Shown here: piece by piece, positions 25,025-37,085 of the stretch | Layout: the number at the start of each line of letters is the position of its first letter | Numbering within the stretch: position 1 is the first letter of the stretch | Source: Channa striata | Taxonomy: Eukaryota > Chordata > Actinopteri > Anabantiformes > Channidae | DNA length: 64,000 nt | Direction: 5' to 3' | Assembly: GCA_033026295.1 (NCBI GenBank) | Contig: CM065168.1 | Span: forward strand, 28,260,306-28,324,305 | The notes under the pieces: generated by a model | The model's input: the letters and a program-made list of their open reading frames with translations, nothing else | Database searches by the model: none | Told to the model about the DNA's origin: nothing | Program-made: the position numbers and the translations under genes

Positions 25025-25728
25025 GGGAAACCCTTGATTACAGGGTAACTGTGCTACGATTACTGTGTACTTATTGGTAACAACAGTGTACCTTCATAGT
25101 ACCTATGATACATATTTGTTGTTACTTGATAACAATAAAAAACTTTGGGGAGTTATGGGGTAACAAGATGAGAATAGGAAAAATACCCACAGTGTAAGTA
25201 TTTAGTAGTTTAGGGGGAACTTATTAAATATATCCAGTACTTACAGTGTAACTACAAAAGATGATACCCAAGAGGCCCCACTTTAAATTACAGCGGTCAA
25301 AGGGGTATAGGTGTTGTACTTTTTGGGAAAATAGATATTAATCATACTTGTATTTACATTGCTTCAAATTATGGAAAACCAATTTAAATCATTTGAGGAT
25401 TCTAACAACCCATTTATAAAATATACACAGATTCAGGTGTTGGGTCAATCACATTATATCTCCACCCTGCATGGAGTTAAACAATCAAGCTTGTTTTGCA
25501 TTGCTACACAGCTTAATAAGCAGCACTGGAAACGAATGATCAAACATGCTTGGTAAAACTGTGAAAAATTGTGTGTTTCATGTTATAAGTAATTATATAC
25601 CTAACACATATCTCCCCAGAGTTGCTTATTGTTATAAAGTAACAACAAATATGTATCCATAGGTACTATGGAGGTAGACCCTTGTTACTAATATGTACCG
25701 TAGGTTCGCTGTACTTGCACTGTACTTG
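25025..25728. mobile_element. Non-autonomous element with long terminal inverted repeats
   Basis: The segment 25092-25152 (CTTCATAGTACCTATG... ending CTTTGGGGAG) is repeated in inverted orientation at 25612-25673 with only a few mismatches. Similarity extends outward on both sides (gtgtacttattggtaacaa on the left against the rc of the right flank). The ~700-bp unit has AT-rich internal sequence and no coding capacity, as expected for a MITE-like DNA transposon. Superfamily not assigned; outer ends are approximate. Confidence 0.7.
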
Positions 25729-26265
25729 TTCAATTCAATTCAACTTCATTTATATAGTGCCAATTTACAACAAGGTCATCTCAAGGAACTTTACATAAGA
25801 TATATAGAGAAAACCCAACAAATCCCCCTTAAGCGGCTATAGGCAACAGTGGAGAGGAAAAACTCCCTTTACCGGAAGAAACCTCCAGCAGAACCAGGCT
25901 CAGGGTGGACGGCCATCTGCCTTGACCGGTTGGGCTGAGTGGAAAGTGGAGAGAGAAAAGAACAGAGCAACAAAAGCAACAACAAAACATTGGGCAGGTT
26001 AGTAGGACCAGTAGCTGCACACTGGAGGACACACAGCGCCAAATCCGGGGACACCTGAAGACAGTGACAGAGAGAGGGAGACAGAGAGGGAGAAAGACGA
26101 CTACGGGACAAAGAAGACACAGAGTTAATGTCATACAGTGGTGACATTATAGATGTGGGGTGAGAGGAGAGAATGAAGAGAAGAGAAAAGTGGCTCAGTG
26201 CATCAGTGCAGAGTCCCCCAGCAGTCTAAGCCTATAGCAGCATGACTATAACCAACTATAAACTA
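25729..26265 (+). mobile_element. Common percomorph interspersed repeat
   Basis: Starts TTCAATTCAATTCAACTTCA with TTATATAGTGCC, then GGAAAAACTCCCTTTA, GGAAGAAACCTCCAGCAGAA, CCAGGCTCAGGG, a GACCGGTTGGG block, and near its end CAGTGCATCA and AGTCCCCCAGCAGTCTA. I know this series of blocks as a high-copy repeat of spiny-rayed fish genomes. It begins exactly where the long-inverted-repeat element ends. No full open frame; the two ~100-codon minus-strand frames here are by-products of the repeat. Confidence 0.8.
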
Positions 26266-26415
26266 GTATATTAGGAGATCTTTTAGGTATGCTTGACAGT
26301 TTTATAGTTGTTCATTACTGGGAGTCACAGTATAAAAATAAGGCCACAGACAAATGACAGTGGTACATAATTTGACAACAGACTGAATATTAGAAGTGTA
26401 GTAGTGTTTTGTGGG

Positions 26416-26437
26416 AGTTAAAAGTCGACTTTTAACT
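26416..26437. repeat. 22-bp perfect palindrome
   Basis: The half-site agttaaaagtc is followed directly by its exact reverse complement. It is AT-rich except for a central SalI-type GTCGAC. No other palindrome of this length was noticed by eye in the window. Confidence 0.9.
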
Positions 26438-29315
26438 AATAATCAACTTGCTTCCAATCGATGTACTTTGGGAAGTACATGTGTTTACTTTATATTAATA
26501 CCTCAGTTTACATACACTTTGTTTAAGATACTGTTCTTCTTGCTGAAAAACAAAAAAAAGATGACGTCATCTGGAGGAGATCAGGAGGAGCACACTGATC
26601 AAGATGAAAACATCCATAGTAAAAGAAATAAGGTGACATCACCTGAACTGCATGCGGAGGCAGCAGATATTTTTACTAGGGGGAAATTTTATGCCATCAA
26701 CACACATTTATGACCCAAACTAGAACCACATAAAGCAAGTTTAACAGTCCAAGTTAAACCCCTAAATTTGTGAAAGCAGCTTCAAACAGTGTAGATTATA
26801 GGAGACTGAATTTTATGTTTTATGTTATGAAGAAATCTGCAACAATTTCAGATAGCAGAAAACTGGAACTGAAAGCATTATTGAAAAAATATTAAAACCT
26901 TTTTCTAGTAATATTTTGCATGTAAAAAAGGCTTTTTTATGCTTTTTTTTTAACCTTGACACTGTGTCGGCATTTCAGACATTTTAAAAACTAAATGATC
27001 AGTTAAAAAAATAATCAGTGAATTGACTGTTAAGGAAAATACATATTTAATTTGCAACCCTGTTTGGGCAAAATGAGTATATGAAGAATTTTGACCAGTG
27101 GTAGAAGAGTGATTCAGATACTTTTATTCAGATACCCTTATTTTATTTGAGGTAGCAGTAAAACACAGAGCGACGTTCTATTAAAAGTTAAATTCCTGCA
27201 TTAAAAAACCTATAAAATTGCTACAGTTGCACCCAAAAAAATGAGAGGGGTAACAGCGATATGGACTTTTCACGCACCCACATAAATGAATAAATAATAA
27301 ATAAATAGAGGCTGGCCTGCGAGGCCAGAGTATGAGCCAGTGGGGCAGGTGCTGGGTTTCCACTGAAATCTACATGCAGGACAAATCTGTACCATCTTTC
27401 TCTCTTCACCTTCAGTGTCCATCCAGACTAAAACTGTGTTTTTCTTTCTCTGAACTGAAGCATTTCCAAACCCTGCCTGCAGTTTGTGTAAATCTCCGGG
27501 TCCTCCGGGTTGGCCGTGTAGTGTGGGGTGGAAAAATGTAGCTACAGTAGAAATGCTGTTATATCATTACTGGTAGTGGCAGTACAGCTGCATTTTACTT
27601 TTACAGGCAGTCGGACATCTTTGTCTCGACGAACAAAGAAGTTCAACCTGGTTCTGTCTTCCTCTTGTTCCATAACACAAAAGCCTCTAAATATCCATTC
27701 GTGGACTTGTAAATACTGTACGACTACGACTTCACTTGGTTTTTACTACACACAGGCTCAGCAGGATGACAATCACCTGTTTTCCTGTCTATTGTGAATT
27801 TCTTGTGGACACACATAAATGCAAATGCACTTGCAAGTTACTGTGTGTCAAGAGCAGAAGTACTAACTTGGCTGAAAAAATGCTCCCTGTCACTAATACA
27901 TCATTATACAGCATGTTCAGATGCTAATGCATCAGTCCGTAAGCAGCAGTTTTAAGTCAGGTAGTTTAATCCATTTCATTTTTATAAGTAGTTACAAGAG
28001 AAAAAGGTTGGGAACTAATGGGTTCCATTTGAAAGGCTTATCACGTTCTTTATGTAAAATCTCCATTAAAAACTTCAGCTCCAGCTGTGGAATAAATGTA
28101 GTGGAAGAAAGAGCGAAACTGTTCTTCAAGGTCAGAAAACTGCATCTTTTTCCAGCACGACTAAAATGTTTTATGGTGCTAGGAGAAAGGTCATCCATTA
28201 CTTTCAACGTTCATTCTAGACATTCACAGTGTCGTGTGTCATATCGTTTAGATCACACAGTGTAACCCAAACCACTACCACCTTCTACCGTCTCTCAGCT
28301 GGCTAACAACAATCGCCAGACATTACATTCCTGCGTGAGGTGGCTGCTGCTGATCGCGGTTATGGTGATGTGGTAATAATGGCAGCTCCCTTCGGTGTCA
28401 TCCACCTTACGTAGCTCCTCTGATGCATGGCCATCATCACTGTGCTGCGGATTGAAGTGAAATGATTGGGTATAAAGCTGTGAAAAGGGGGCTGCAGTGA
28501 TGGAGCCTCAGTGTCCATTGAAGTGAGGGAATAATCCATCTGAGGTTGTGATAGCGCTGACCATCATTTAAGTGGCTTGAAAAGGGCAGCGGGGGGACTG
28601 GGATGTGGGAGCTTTCGGGACGGCCATTACAGTCATTTCGCTTCACTGTGCAAGCTGCCTAAGCGATGCCTTTGAGAGAGGATTTGGTGCTGCTGTGGTG
28701 TGTATTATACCGCATGCACTTTAATATATTGCCTGTGTGTGTCTGTGGATAGATATTTGTGCATCCCCCGGCCCCTGTGAGCGAGAGGGAGGAAGCCCTG
28801 GGTAATCATGGGCAGAGTGTTTCATTCCAGCGTTTCATTCCCTCTTTTCAGGAGAGGATCTGGAGTCCACGTCTTTTCATGGCCATCAACACCTTTAAGC
28901 TCTCTATCACTTTCCCGGTCCCCGAACTGATGACTCTCACACCATCACCTTCTTCATCTTTGAACAAAACAGGTCCAGACCAAGACGTCGACAGAACAAG
29001 GAGCCGTTCCCCCAACAGAAGAAGCTGACGTAATTAGATCTGTATGCAGCGTAAGATGAGACAAGGGCACAAGAGGGAAACGGGGAACATTTTTTGACTA
29101 AATAATATATTCTTGAGTGGGGAAATGCTTGTGAAGTGCAGAGGAAGTCCCCGGAGGTACAATTAACAATATCTACTGTTAGTATCTGGGCTTTGTCTTT
29201 TTCTGATGCTCACAACATTACATTCTGAGGCAAAACCCCAGACAGACTTTCTGTTGGCGAGTTTGTTTCTTTGGACCATCCTTCTTCTTGGTCTATAAAT
29301 TTAAACCGCAACATG

Positions 29316-29640
29316 CAGTGCCTATAAAAAGTATTCACCCTGCGTAGAACTTTTTCTGTTGAATTTAGAGGGTTAATGGGGCCTGTTTGACACCAGTCAC
29401 TCACTGATTTAATATGAGACTAAATCACAACTGATGCAACCAACAGGCCTTTTTTTTAAATAGAAGCTACTTCAGAGACATGGCAGAAACTTGAAGTCAT
29501 CACAGCTGTGCTATATCTGTGCAGTCTGGGGCTTCTACCTGACTAAGGTGTAGATACAGATTTATCTCAAAAGCTCCACATTTGCAGTATTATAACAAAA
29601 CATCTTCAGTGCAGTGGAACCCATCGAGGAAAAATGGTGA
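29316..29640. mobile_element. Tc1-like element terminal region
   Basis: CAGTGCCTATAAAAAGTATT followed by CACCC is a typical terminal sequence of a fish Tc1-like family. The following 300 bases, with GAGACTAAATC and GCTGTGCTATATCTGTGCAG, are consistent with the 5' part of such an element. No transposase frame remains and the other end was not found; the right boundary is a guess. Confidence 0.5.
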
Positions 29641-32600
29641 CTGAAAAGCTGACGTGAGGGGAAGAATGAAAAGACCTATTTAACATCCCTGGCAGTGCAA
29701 ATAAACTGATTATTAAAGAAATGGTTGGCATTAGACTCAGGTCTGGCTCTATCTAATGTCTTTGCTCTGAGCACTTCCCCGAGAACCAGCTTACCAACTC
29801 CTTGAAAAGGCTCCCAAGAAATAGTCTGCCTCACAACACATTGTACTTTGTTTTCTTTTAACAGATTGAATAAATGAGGGTTTTTTATTATCACTGGACA
29901 CAGACCAGAGAGACCACCAATGATTTGAAGAAAGGTTTTCTAGTCTGTAAAGGAGACTGTAACAGCCCCAGGTATGGCATGACTGTCTGGTTGTTGGTCA
30001 TTTGTAGGGACCGTTTTGTAGACTTTCGTAGAGTTACTGTTTAAAACAAAAAACTTAACAGTCCCAGCTAAAGTTTCTGATCTGTTGATATCAGAAGTCA
30101 GCCACTGTGAATCCTGATTGTGTGGTTTTAAAAAAGTAGTGCTGTAGGCAAGACCACTTTTCCAAGGCCAAGACGAGACCACGTCACGACCCCAAGAGCA
30201 GACCAACGGCTTTCTTGCCCATTCAGGAGTCACCACAGCTAAACATGTTCCAGATGTTGATTTTGCATGCATCTTCAGTCCAGATCCCACACTTCCAGGA
30301 AGAAGTGTCTACTTATTATATTAGTTTTGGCTATTCCCCTTAGGCAACAAGTAAGTAGAAGAGAACAAGCTGAGAGTCAATAAGAGAAGGGGTGGATGAT
30401 TCATAGGTGGAACACCCAGCCATTGACTTTGGAGTGATATTGACCAGGAACGGTACTTCAGTGGAAGCCACAGTGTCAAAGGCAGAGGAAAAGACAACTA
30501 CACGCATTTGTTACTAAAAGTAGGTGACCTCTGACAATTCACCACAAAAATCAAATGTGCTTGGAAGATGGTGAGTGCAGTGGCACTGATGTGTTTGTCT
30601 GTAGGACTCAGCGAGTGAGCTCAGCAGTGTGAAGCACAGCTGCAGGTTAATAAAAAAAACCTTCCAGGATATATGCTTTGTTTCCACTAATGAAGACTTA
30701 AAAGAATGGTGAGAGTTACAGCCAAAGAAAGAGAAGAGTCAGACGAGTGTAGTGAGTGTAGTCTTCTAGTTAAAGGGTTAACTGTTAATTTAGATCTGAC
30801 ACTGAAAAGGCTCAGAGACAGTGGAGATGGTGGGAAAAAAGATGGGAGATTTGTGAATTTAAAAAAGTCTTATAGAAAAGGTTAGTTTGTGAGGGTACTA
30901 ATAATGGTGGCCAAGTCAAGATGGAAACACACTCTTATTTTCCAGCATTACATAATGATGGCATCAAACATAGATTTTTATTACGTCCTTTAACATCTCA
31001 AACAGATCCCCCTCATGTCACTGTTGGATGCACCAGAAGGCACCACTACGTCTCACCACAGGAACTATGCTGCCAGCCTGTCGGGATTCTTGGCATAAAA
31101 TGCTCTGCTACATTCATGGAAACATTATAGTTTTGTTGACTTTATGCATAAACACAACTGGGTTTGAATTAAAGGCCAAAAATTAAAGTCAAACTCTAAT
31201 ATACCTACACAAAGTGAACGCATTACGTCTGTTCTTCCTCACTATAATAACTGTGAGTATAACATAGTTTAACCATCAACAGTAAACGGAAACTTCACCA
31301 ATTTTCAACTTTCTTTCTATGGGTTCAGTTTAGAGTATAAATTTACATGAATGTGTTTAAAAATCCTCCTTTAAGTTGCACAGCATCTCACACTGGGTTT
31401 GAAGTACAGTCTCCTGTGGAAAAGTCCTGTGAAGTCTTGTGCCATCAAACCACCCCGACCCCAACTCTACACAGAGTTTTGGCTTGATATTGAACGTCGT
31501 TGCTTAAGGCATTTAATGCTGAGACCACAGGGTTTCTGTTGTACTTGCTGTAACTGACAGCCCTGTGCGCCTCACACCGACACAGAAAGGCACCTTTAGC
31601 ATCAAGACGTTGTCCCCTTTTTGATGCCTTGGGAGTGACAGGCAGAGATAGGTTGACATATCAGAGAACACAGAGGAAGCAGCTACACGTAGTGAGAAAA
31701 AACTGGCTTTAATGTGCTGCAAAACCATCTCAAGTCTAAACTTTAAGCAAAGCATTATTTATGTTATTTAAATTTAGGAATCACAGTTTGGTGTAGAGAG
31801 AAATGACACTGAGTGGAAGCTAAACTTTTTAAGATAAATTAAGACAGAAGCTTTTTAAGGCAGATTTGTAATTTGTGATAATGAGCCACATATAAATCTA
31901 TGATGTGACTTGAATTGTTGAGTTTCACTGAGGCTGTCAAGCTACATAGGTAGGAAAAGGTGTGTCAACCATTCGGCGCTAAAGGCAAGAATAGCAAGAT
32001 ATTAGGGACTTATAAGGGAAATTTGTAGGGCATTCAGATTTATCTCACATCTGCAGTTTACTACAACATGACAGCAGTTGGAGATAAGCATCATGAACAA
32101 GAAAAGAGGCTTAAGTCATGAGGTGAAGGGCAAGTTTAGCTTGGATATGGTGGGTTCAGTCTTACTTTAGTTGGAGCAAAGCAGCAGCAGCAGCTGACAG
32201 ATGGAAACTGGTTGAAGAGGACATTGTGAGGCAGGAATGAGCTGCTGGATGCGCATGAGCAACCTCTTCGCCCCAGCAAGACCAAGGGCTGAGTTGGGAA
32301 AGAAAAAGAAAAGAAGCAACCGCAAGCCTGGGACCAACCAGGTGGGTTTAGATTCATGATATGTGTGCAAACTGTGTTTGGCAGCTTTGAAGAGGAATGA
32401 TGCAGTGAGGGACTGACAAACAAGCACAGATGTAGAGAACTGCGATGAGCCCCACAGGAGATAGTTAGGTATCAAGAGGCACCACAGAAAAGAATGAGGG
32501 CTGGTCAGCCGCACAGTAAAATGAGTGAATGAGTAAATGAGTGAATGTATGTTACCTACGATGTTGTGGTAAAGGAGACGAGGGCGCAGACAGAAGTGTC

Positions 32601-34227
32601 TCCTTTTACATCACCTTCCATTTCTATATCTCTCATGTGCTCACACATTAAAAGTTGTCTGCCAGAGCAGAACATCATTATCCAATTAAGGGATTTTAAC
32701 ACAGAGGTGTTGTGCTGGCAGCCATAAGGAGGAGAGAAATAAATGGCGTTAAAATAAGACAGCTGTGTGAAACGGGTCACATTTTGTCAGGGAATCACAT
32801 GGTCTTCCCCTTGAGAATTTAACACGAAGCTGAAAATTTGATGATGGGGCTTCAAATATGTACATGATACTGTGGAACACTGCAACTTCCAGTCATGTGT
32901 CTCCCATAAACTTTGGAGTTAGGAGTTGGAGATGTGTGACTGGGTGTCAGAGCTGACTGCGCTGTGTGATCGCTTGGTCCTGGAGGAGCGGAAAGATTCC
33001 TATTAGCTACTTAATTCTAACGAGGATTTTATGAGTCATGATCAAGAGCTCCCTGGCAATGTGTTAAGTCAATAGCACCTTCTCTCGTGAGCAGAGCCTG
33101 GGCTTATGTGCTGACCCCAGCAAATTGACCCGGAGATTTATACGCCTATTTTCTAAAGGTCCCCATTTGTGGAGCTATAGTCAGGGAGGCAAATTAGTGT
33201 TTCAATGGATTTCACTTTCATTTTGAACGTAGAGGGTTTGGAACATGAAACCAGCTAAGGGTGGCCTTTTATTTGCTGCCACTTCCAGTGTTAATTGCTA
33301 AAGGCTGTGAAGACATTCAGAGGTGCAAGGAAGATGATTTCCTTCAGTTGCTATAGGTAGTGAATCCTATCCACCCTTGCTCAGCTGGCGTTGGTGCTAG
33401 TCAGTCGGGTTTGGTTTTCTGACTATCAGAGCCCTGAACCAGATAAAACGTGTGCAGACTAGCCTTCGAGGCCTGCAGAATACAAAATGTCAGTGCACAC
33501 TGTCTGTTCTCCAAACACCGTCACTACATGGAAAAGAAACAGTAGCCCAACATCCAGATGGTGAGAATTATGTGCAATAAATCAAAAATATGCACTGGTG
33601 CAAGAAGGTCTCCAGTATTTAACCTAAAGCACTAATAACACAACTTAAAGTATTCTTAAAAATGTGTTTTAAATACTTTGCTACTTTTGCCACATAACAA
33701 TGGCAAACCCATCCAGTATTTCAGAATTACCATTTAACTTTATTTTCTGTACAGTTGCCTTATTCTCTTTTCCTGTGAGTGGTTAGGAAACACTATCTCG
33801 CGCCTGTCATGTTAAAAACAGGATGGCTCGTTACTTTGGCAAGTTTATTACAAAGTTTCTGTCCAGCCTGCAAACATGTTCGTGAATATATAACATGCAA
33901 GTGTGAGATGAAAAATGATTACTTACAGTAAAATGCAATCTGCTGATGTTCTACATCAATACGTTTTCACCTCCCTAATGGAGGATGTCTGCACAGAGCA
34001 GATTTCATGCGAATATAAATGGGCCTTCTTATTGTTAACAGTGGCTCTTGATCAGAGACGGTACATAAATCATCCATGTGAAAGAACAGTGCAACACAAC
34101 AGTGCGTATAGATGTATTTTATATCCCTTTAATACACTGAATTTGACATACGGATGTTGTACACATATTTAAAGAAACAAACTAAATAGAAAAAACACAA
34201 GACAAACCATTTATAGCAATGGATATT

Positions 34228-34233
34228 TTTATT
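34228..34233 (-). terminator. tmem256: Probable poly(A) signal of tmem256
   Basis: TTTATT on the plus strand gives AATAAA on the minus strand about 330 bases past the tmem256 stop codon. It is a reasonable 3' end, though no transcript evidence is available. Confidence 0.5.
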
Positions 34234-34561
34234 AGCACATTAGTGATTTTCTTTCCCAGTATAAAAGTACCAGGCCATTGAAAAGAGCATGCTGCAGTCA
34301 TTTGCTTATCCAGTGAAAGTTGAACAAAACGGCTGCAGCAGAAACGGGCAGCAACAGTAAAAAAAAAAAAAAAGTGATAATCCTGTTGCGACCTTATCTG
34401 CTGCTGACACCCACACCGCGGGGCAGGGCGCAGTTGGACGGGTGACATGATAACTCAGAACTTTGAACTGCTCAGCCAACTCTCACAATCTCTATAGCTC
34501 ATCTATTAGCTGTTTGACAGTTTAGTGTCTCGTAGTGGCCCTATGGAGGAGCGGTTATACT

Positions 34562-34705
34562 TCAGAGAACCATAGCCAGCCAGCCAACAATCATGGCTAC
34601 ACCACCCACGGGAGCCATTTTGCGTAGAGCTGGGTCCCCTGTCATGGCCTGATGGTACAGCGAACCACAGAACATCCCCATACCCGCTATGAGGATGGTA
34701 CCAGC
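34562..34705 (-). CDS. tmem256: tmem256 exon 4 (residues 68-114)
   Basis: Acceptor tgtattcag precedes GCTGGTACCATCCTC (AGTIL). The exon encodes IAGMGMFCGSLYHQAMTGDP, then ALRKMAPVGG and the last hydrophobic helix ending WLAMVL. TGA stop at 34564-34562. It matches the C-terminal half of human TMEM256 (FYYQALSGDP, LAPAGG, LGWLALAL). Confidence 0.93.
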   Translation of the reverse strand, partial: AGTILIAGMGMFCGSLYHQAMTGDPALRKMAPVGGVAMIVGWLAMVL

Positions 34706-36440
34706 CTGAATACAGGGAAAAAGGAGACAAATGAGAAATATTTCTGTTACCTAAATTTTGGCATGCATACAAATTTGACATTTTTTCACATAAATATAGT
34801 GAAGTCACACAAAAGTAGTGAGGTAAACTGAGAATACGTAGTCTGTCCAACACAATAACATGCCAGAGACAAATGGAGTCAAGACTGGCAGCTGCTGTGA
34901 AGGTTGGTGACTCAGGTTGTTCAAACAATTAGACACGTTTTGCTGGACACATTCAGACAAACTTCAAAATTACCAGAAAGATATCAACTATCAAAGGTCA
35001 ACTTACTTGCTTTTTTGGAACTTTATTTTCCTTTAACCACAATATTAGTCGAAAATACAGTAAATATATGAAACCATTGGATTAGGGCATCTACAGCAAA
35101 TGCATTTGTGCAATCTGCACACTCAGTCATAACGTAATGAAAACTGTGTGTGTCAACTATGAGCTCTGTAATTACAGCCTGAAGGAATACGGACATTCTG
35201 AGCGAGCGCAGTCGGGAAAAGGCAGAGCGACACTATCACACCAGTTCAATTTTAAAGGACACTCGAGTGCATCCAGCTCTGAGAGGCTGGTATTGGGCGG
35301 CCGTACTCACCACAGCAGGTTTGCCACAGTGGGCAGCACCCAGCAGGGCCAGGCTGTGGTAGAAATGGTACTTGTTGGCGGTTTCAAAGAGCTGCAGAGG
35401 CAGACACACAGAGACAGAGCTTTTAGGGGAGAAAAAAAAAAGAAGAATCCCCCCTCTTCAATCAGTCTTCGTTTTAGTGAATCAAAGGTTTTCTGGAAGA
35501 GATGGATGAGGGCCACTAGTGAAAATGGACCACAAAGAGGAGTCACTGGTGCAAAGGGACAAATGAGTCATTATTGGGCACCTACTGCCTCATTTTCATC
35601 AGGTGTCAGATCAGAAGCAACTGCCTCCATTTGTACTTTAAAATCGGTTTCCTTTCTTTGGACTTTCACAAAGTTTTCACGCCAATAGTGCAAGTTTGAA
35701 ACACATTTCACAGGCTTTTTGGCACATTATATGTAAAAAACCACCGACGCAATAACCCCTTCGGGGAGAAGAAGGTTGGGGTGATGGAGCATTTGCCATT
35801 TGGTGCAGTGTTCACCTACCACTCTCTGGTAGTCATCAGGGTCCTTGTTTTTGAATCCTAGAACAGAATAAATACACACAACGTTACGTTAATGTCATCC
35901 GAACAGGCAACCCTGCTATTCTGTCTGTTCCATTCTGATCTTCATGTCACTCAGCTCCAGTACTTGTGAACTCCGGTGAAAACACTGTTGCACAGCCCGA
36001 ACGTAAAGCTCCTTACGCGTTCTAGCCGTTTGCGGGTCTCCTGCTGCCCCCCGTTCGCCGCAGCCTCCTTCACATTCGGCTTCGTCCAGCAAACGCGAAC
36101 AACTTCTCGCCCTCGTCACCGCCCGTTTCCCACACACGCGCCTTCCTTCTTCCTCGACGGTCTTTTTTAATGCCGAATTAACAATTACGTCATAAAAACA
36201 CTGACAAACCGTGTCTGGATTTCTCGAAGCGTGACGCACAAACGTAAAGTTGAACACCTTTTCGAACGGAAGCTGGCATTGTGAGGCTTTACGTCACGGA
36301 CTCTTCGCGCAAAGAGCCGGACAGAGGCACCGAGTGCGAGGCGAGCTTCGCTACTGACCGTGAGCCCCGTAAGCTCCGGCTGCCACCGCCGAGGCCCCCG
36401 ACACGGCCGCCAACCTCCGGACCACCACAGACGCGTTCAT
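34562..36440 (-). CDS. tmem256: TMEM256 small membrane protein, 4 coding exons, complete
   Basis: Exons 36440-36359, 35857-35820, 35391-35311 and 34705-34562 join in frame to 114 residues; human TMEM256 has 113. The N terminus MNASVVVRRLAAVSGASAVA runs into AGAYGAHG, then LFETANKYHFYHSLALLG, AAHCGKPAVAG, FCGSLYHQAMTGDPALRKMA and VGWLAMVL. All correspond to the DUF423 (UPF0382) fold of several hydrophobic helices: about 5-25, 50-63, 67-85 and 96-114. The cellular role is not well established. Its start codon is about 100 bp from an inverted-repeat transposon, so the promoter must be very short or overlap it. Confidence 0.93.
35311..35391 (-). CDS. tmem256: tmem256 exon 3 (residues 41-67)
   Basis: Acceptor gcctctgcag precedes CTCTTTGAAACC (LFET). 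It encodes 27 residues with the diagnostic ANKYHFYHSLALLG and AHCGKPAV, and ends at the donor gtgagt (35310-35305). Phase 0 at both ends. Confidence 0.93.
35820..35857 (-). CDS. tmem256: tmem256 exon 2 (38-nt micro-exon, residues 28-40)
   Basis: Bounded by acceptor tctgttctag and donor gtaggt. It encodes GFKNKDPDDYQRV, joining AYGAH of exon 1 to LFETANK of exon 3. It is too short to be found by open-frame length, but phases agree on both sides (phase 1 in, phase 0 out). It corresponds to the AQFPDAYGKE segment of human TMEM256. Confidence 0.88.
36359..36440 (-). CDS. tmem256: tmem256 exon 1 with start codon (residues 1-27)
   Basis: The minus-strand ATG at 36440-36438 opens MNASVVVRRLAAVSGASAVA and continues AGAYGAH, resembling human FRRLGALSGAAALG...SYGAHG. 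The donor gtcagt follows the first base of a glycine codon. The exon and the first intron (36.0-36.36 kb) are CpG-rich, as expected at a promoter. Confidence 0.9.
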
Positions 36441-36530
36441 GTTTTTCCGCGGGCGGAAGAGCCTCAAATGCTGCCTTCACGGTCCCTTTGTAAGTTCCTA
36501 CTTCGGAGGTCTGACGTTACCAATGCTTGT

Positions 36531-37085
36531 TTTATGGAAGCCGGTTCCCGCCACTGGGGGAAAAATATCAAGATCCTAGATGTCAAAGTAATGACTTATA
36601 GGTGCAAGAAACTCAGTAACTCAGTAATTCATAAAATAAAGAGACACATTTCTCAATATTATGAGTTATGAGGTCAAAAGAATGAGATATCATCTCAAAA
36701 TAATAACTCATTAAGTCAAAAAAGTGACATACTTTCTCAATATTATGGCACAGTCCATGTAGGCGGTCACCAAGGGTGCCACCTGCTGGAGGGGGCGCTT
36801 CTGCCAGCTCCTAAAAATTAATAAATTAATAAATATTAGCAATAATTTGCAGCTCCGACTGGAGCCCTTTCCTTGTGCTCTGTCTTAAATAAAAATGAAT
36901 ATTGCTTGAATACTGTATCTCATTATTATGACTTAGTAACCCGTAATATTGTAAAAGTATCTAATTATTTTGACTGAAGTTATTATCTTGAGATAGTATC
37001 TCATTATTTTGACTTAGTAAGTCATTGTTTTGAGATACAGGATCATATTCTTTCCCCCAGTAGCGGAAACAGGCTTCTTTACTTA
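36531..37085. mobile_element. MITE-like element with terminal inverted repeats upstream of tmem256
   Basis: The left end reads GAAGCC, then CCACTGGGGGAAAAATAT and GATCCT. The right end, reverse complemented, reads GAAGCC, then CTACTGGGGGAAAGAATAT and GATCCT. Both arms run inward into repeated units of the type AATGACTTA.TAAGTC and AATGAGATA. A central, non-homologous part (about 36750-36900) contains a CACCTGCTGGAGGGGGCGC stretch. No open frame. It matches a non-autonomous DNA transposon; the superfamily is not assigned. Confidence 0.75.

Larger units (their letters stand above)
26266..34227. other. Intergenic interval between the Mab-21 gene and tmem256
   Basis: No supported coding exon. 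It contains a 22-bp perfect palindrome (26416-26437), a Tc1-like end (29316-29640), and long non-repetitive, higher-complexity stretches at about 28.27-29.04 kb and 32.93-33.35 kb that could be conserved non-coding sequence. The rest is ordinary AT-rich sequence. Confidence 0.6.

Noticed and set aside
35137..35688. 183-codon plus frame
   Set aside because: It is antisense to tmem256 exon 3 and its introns; no homology recognised.
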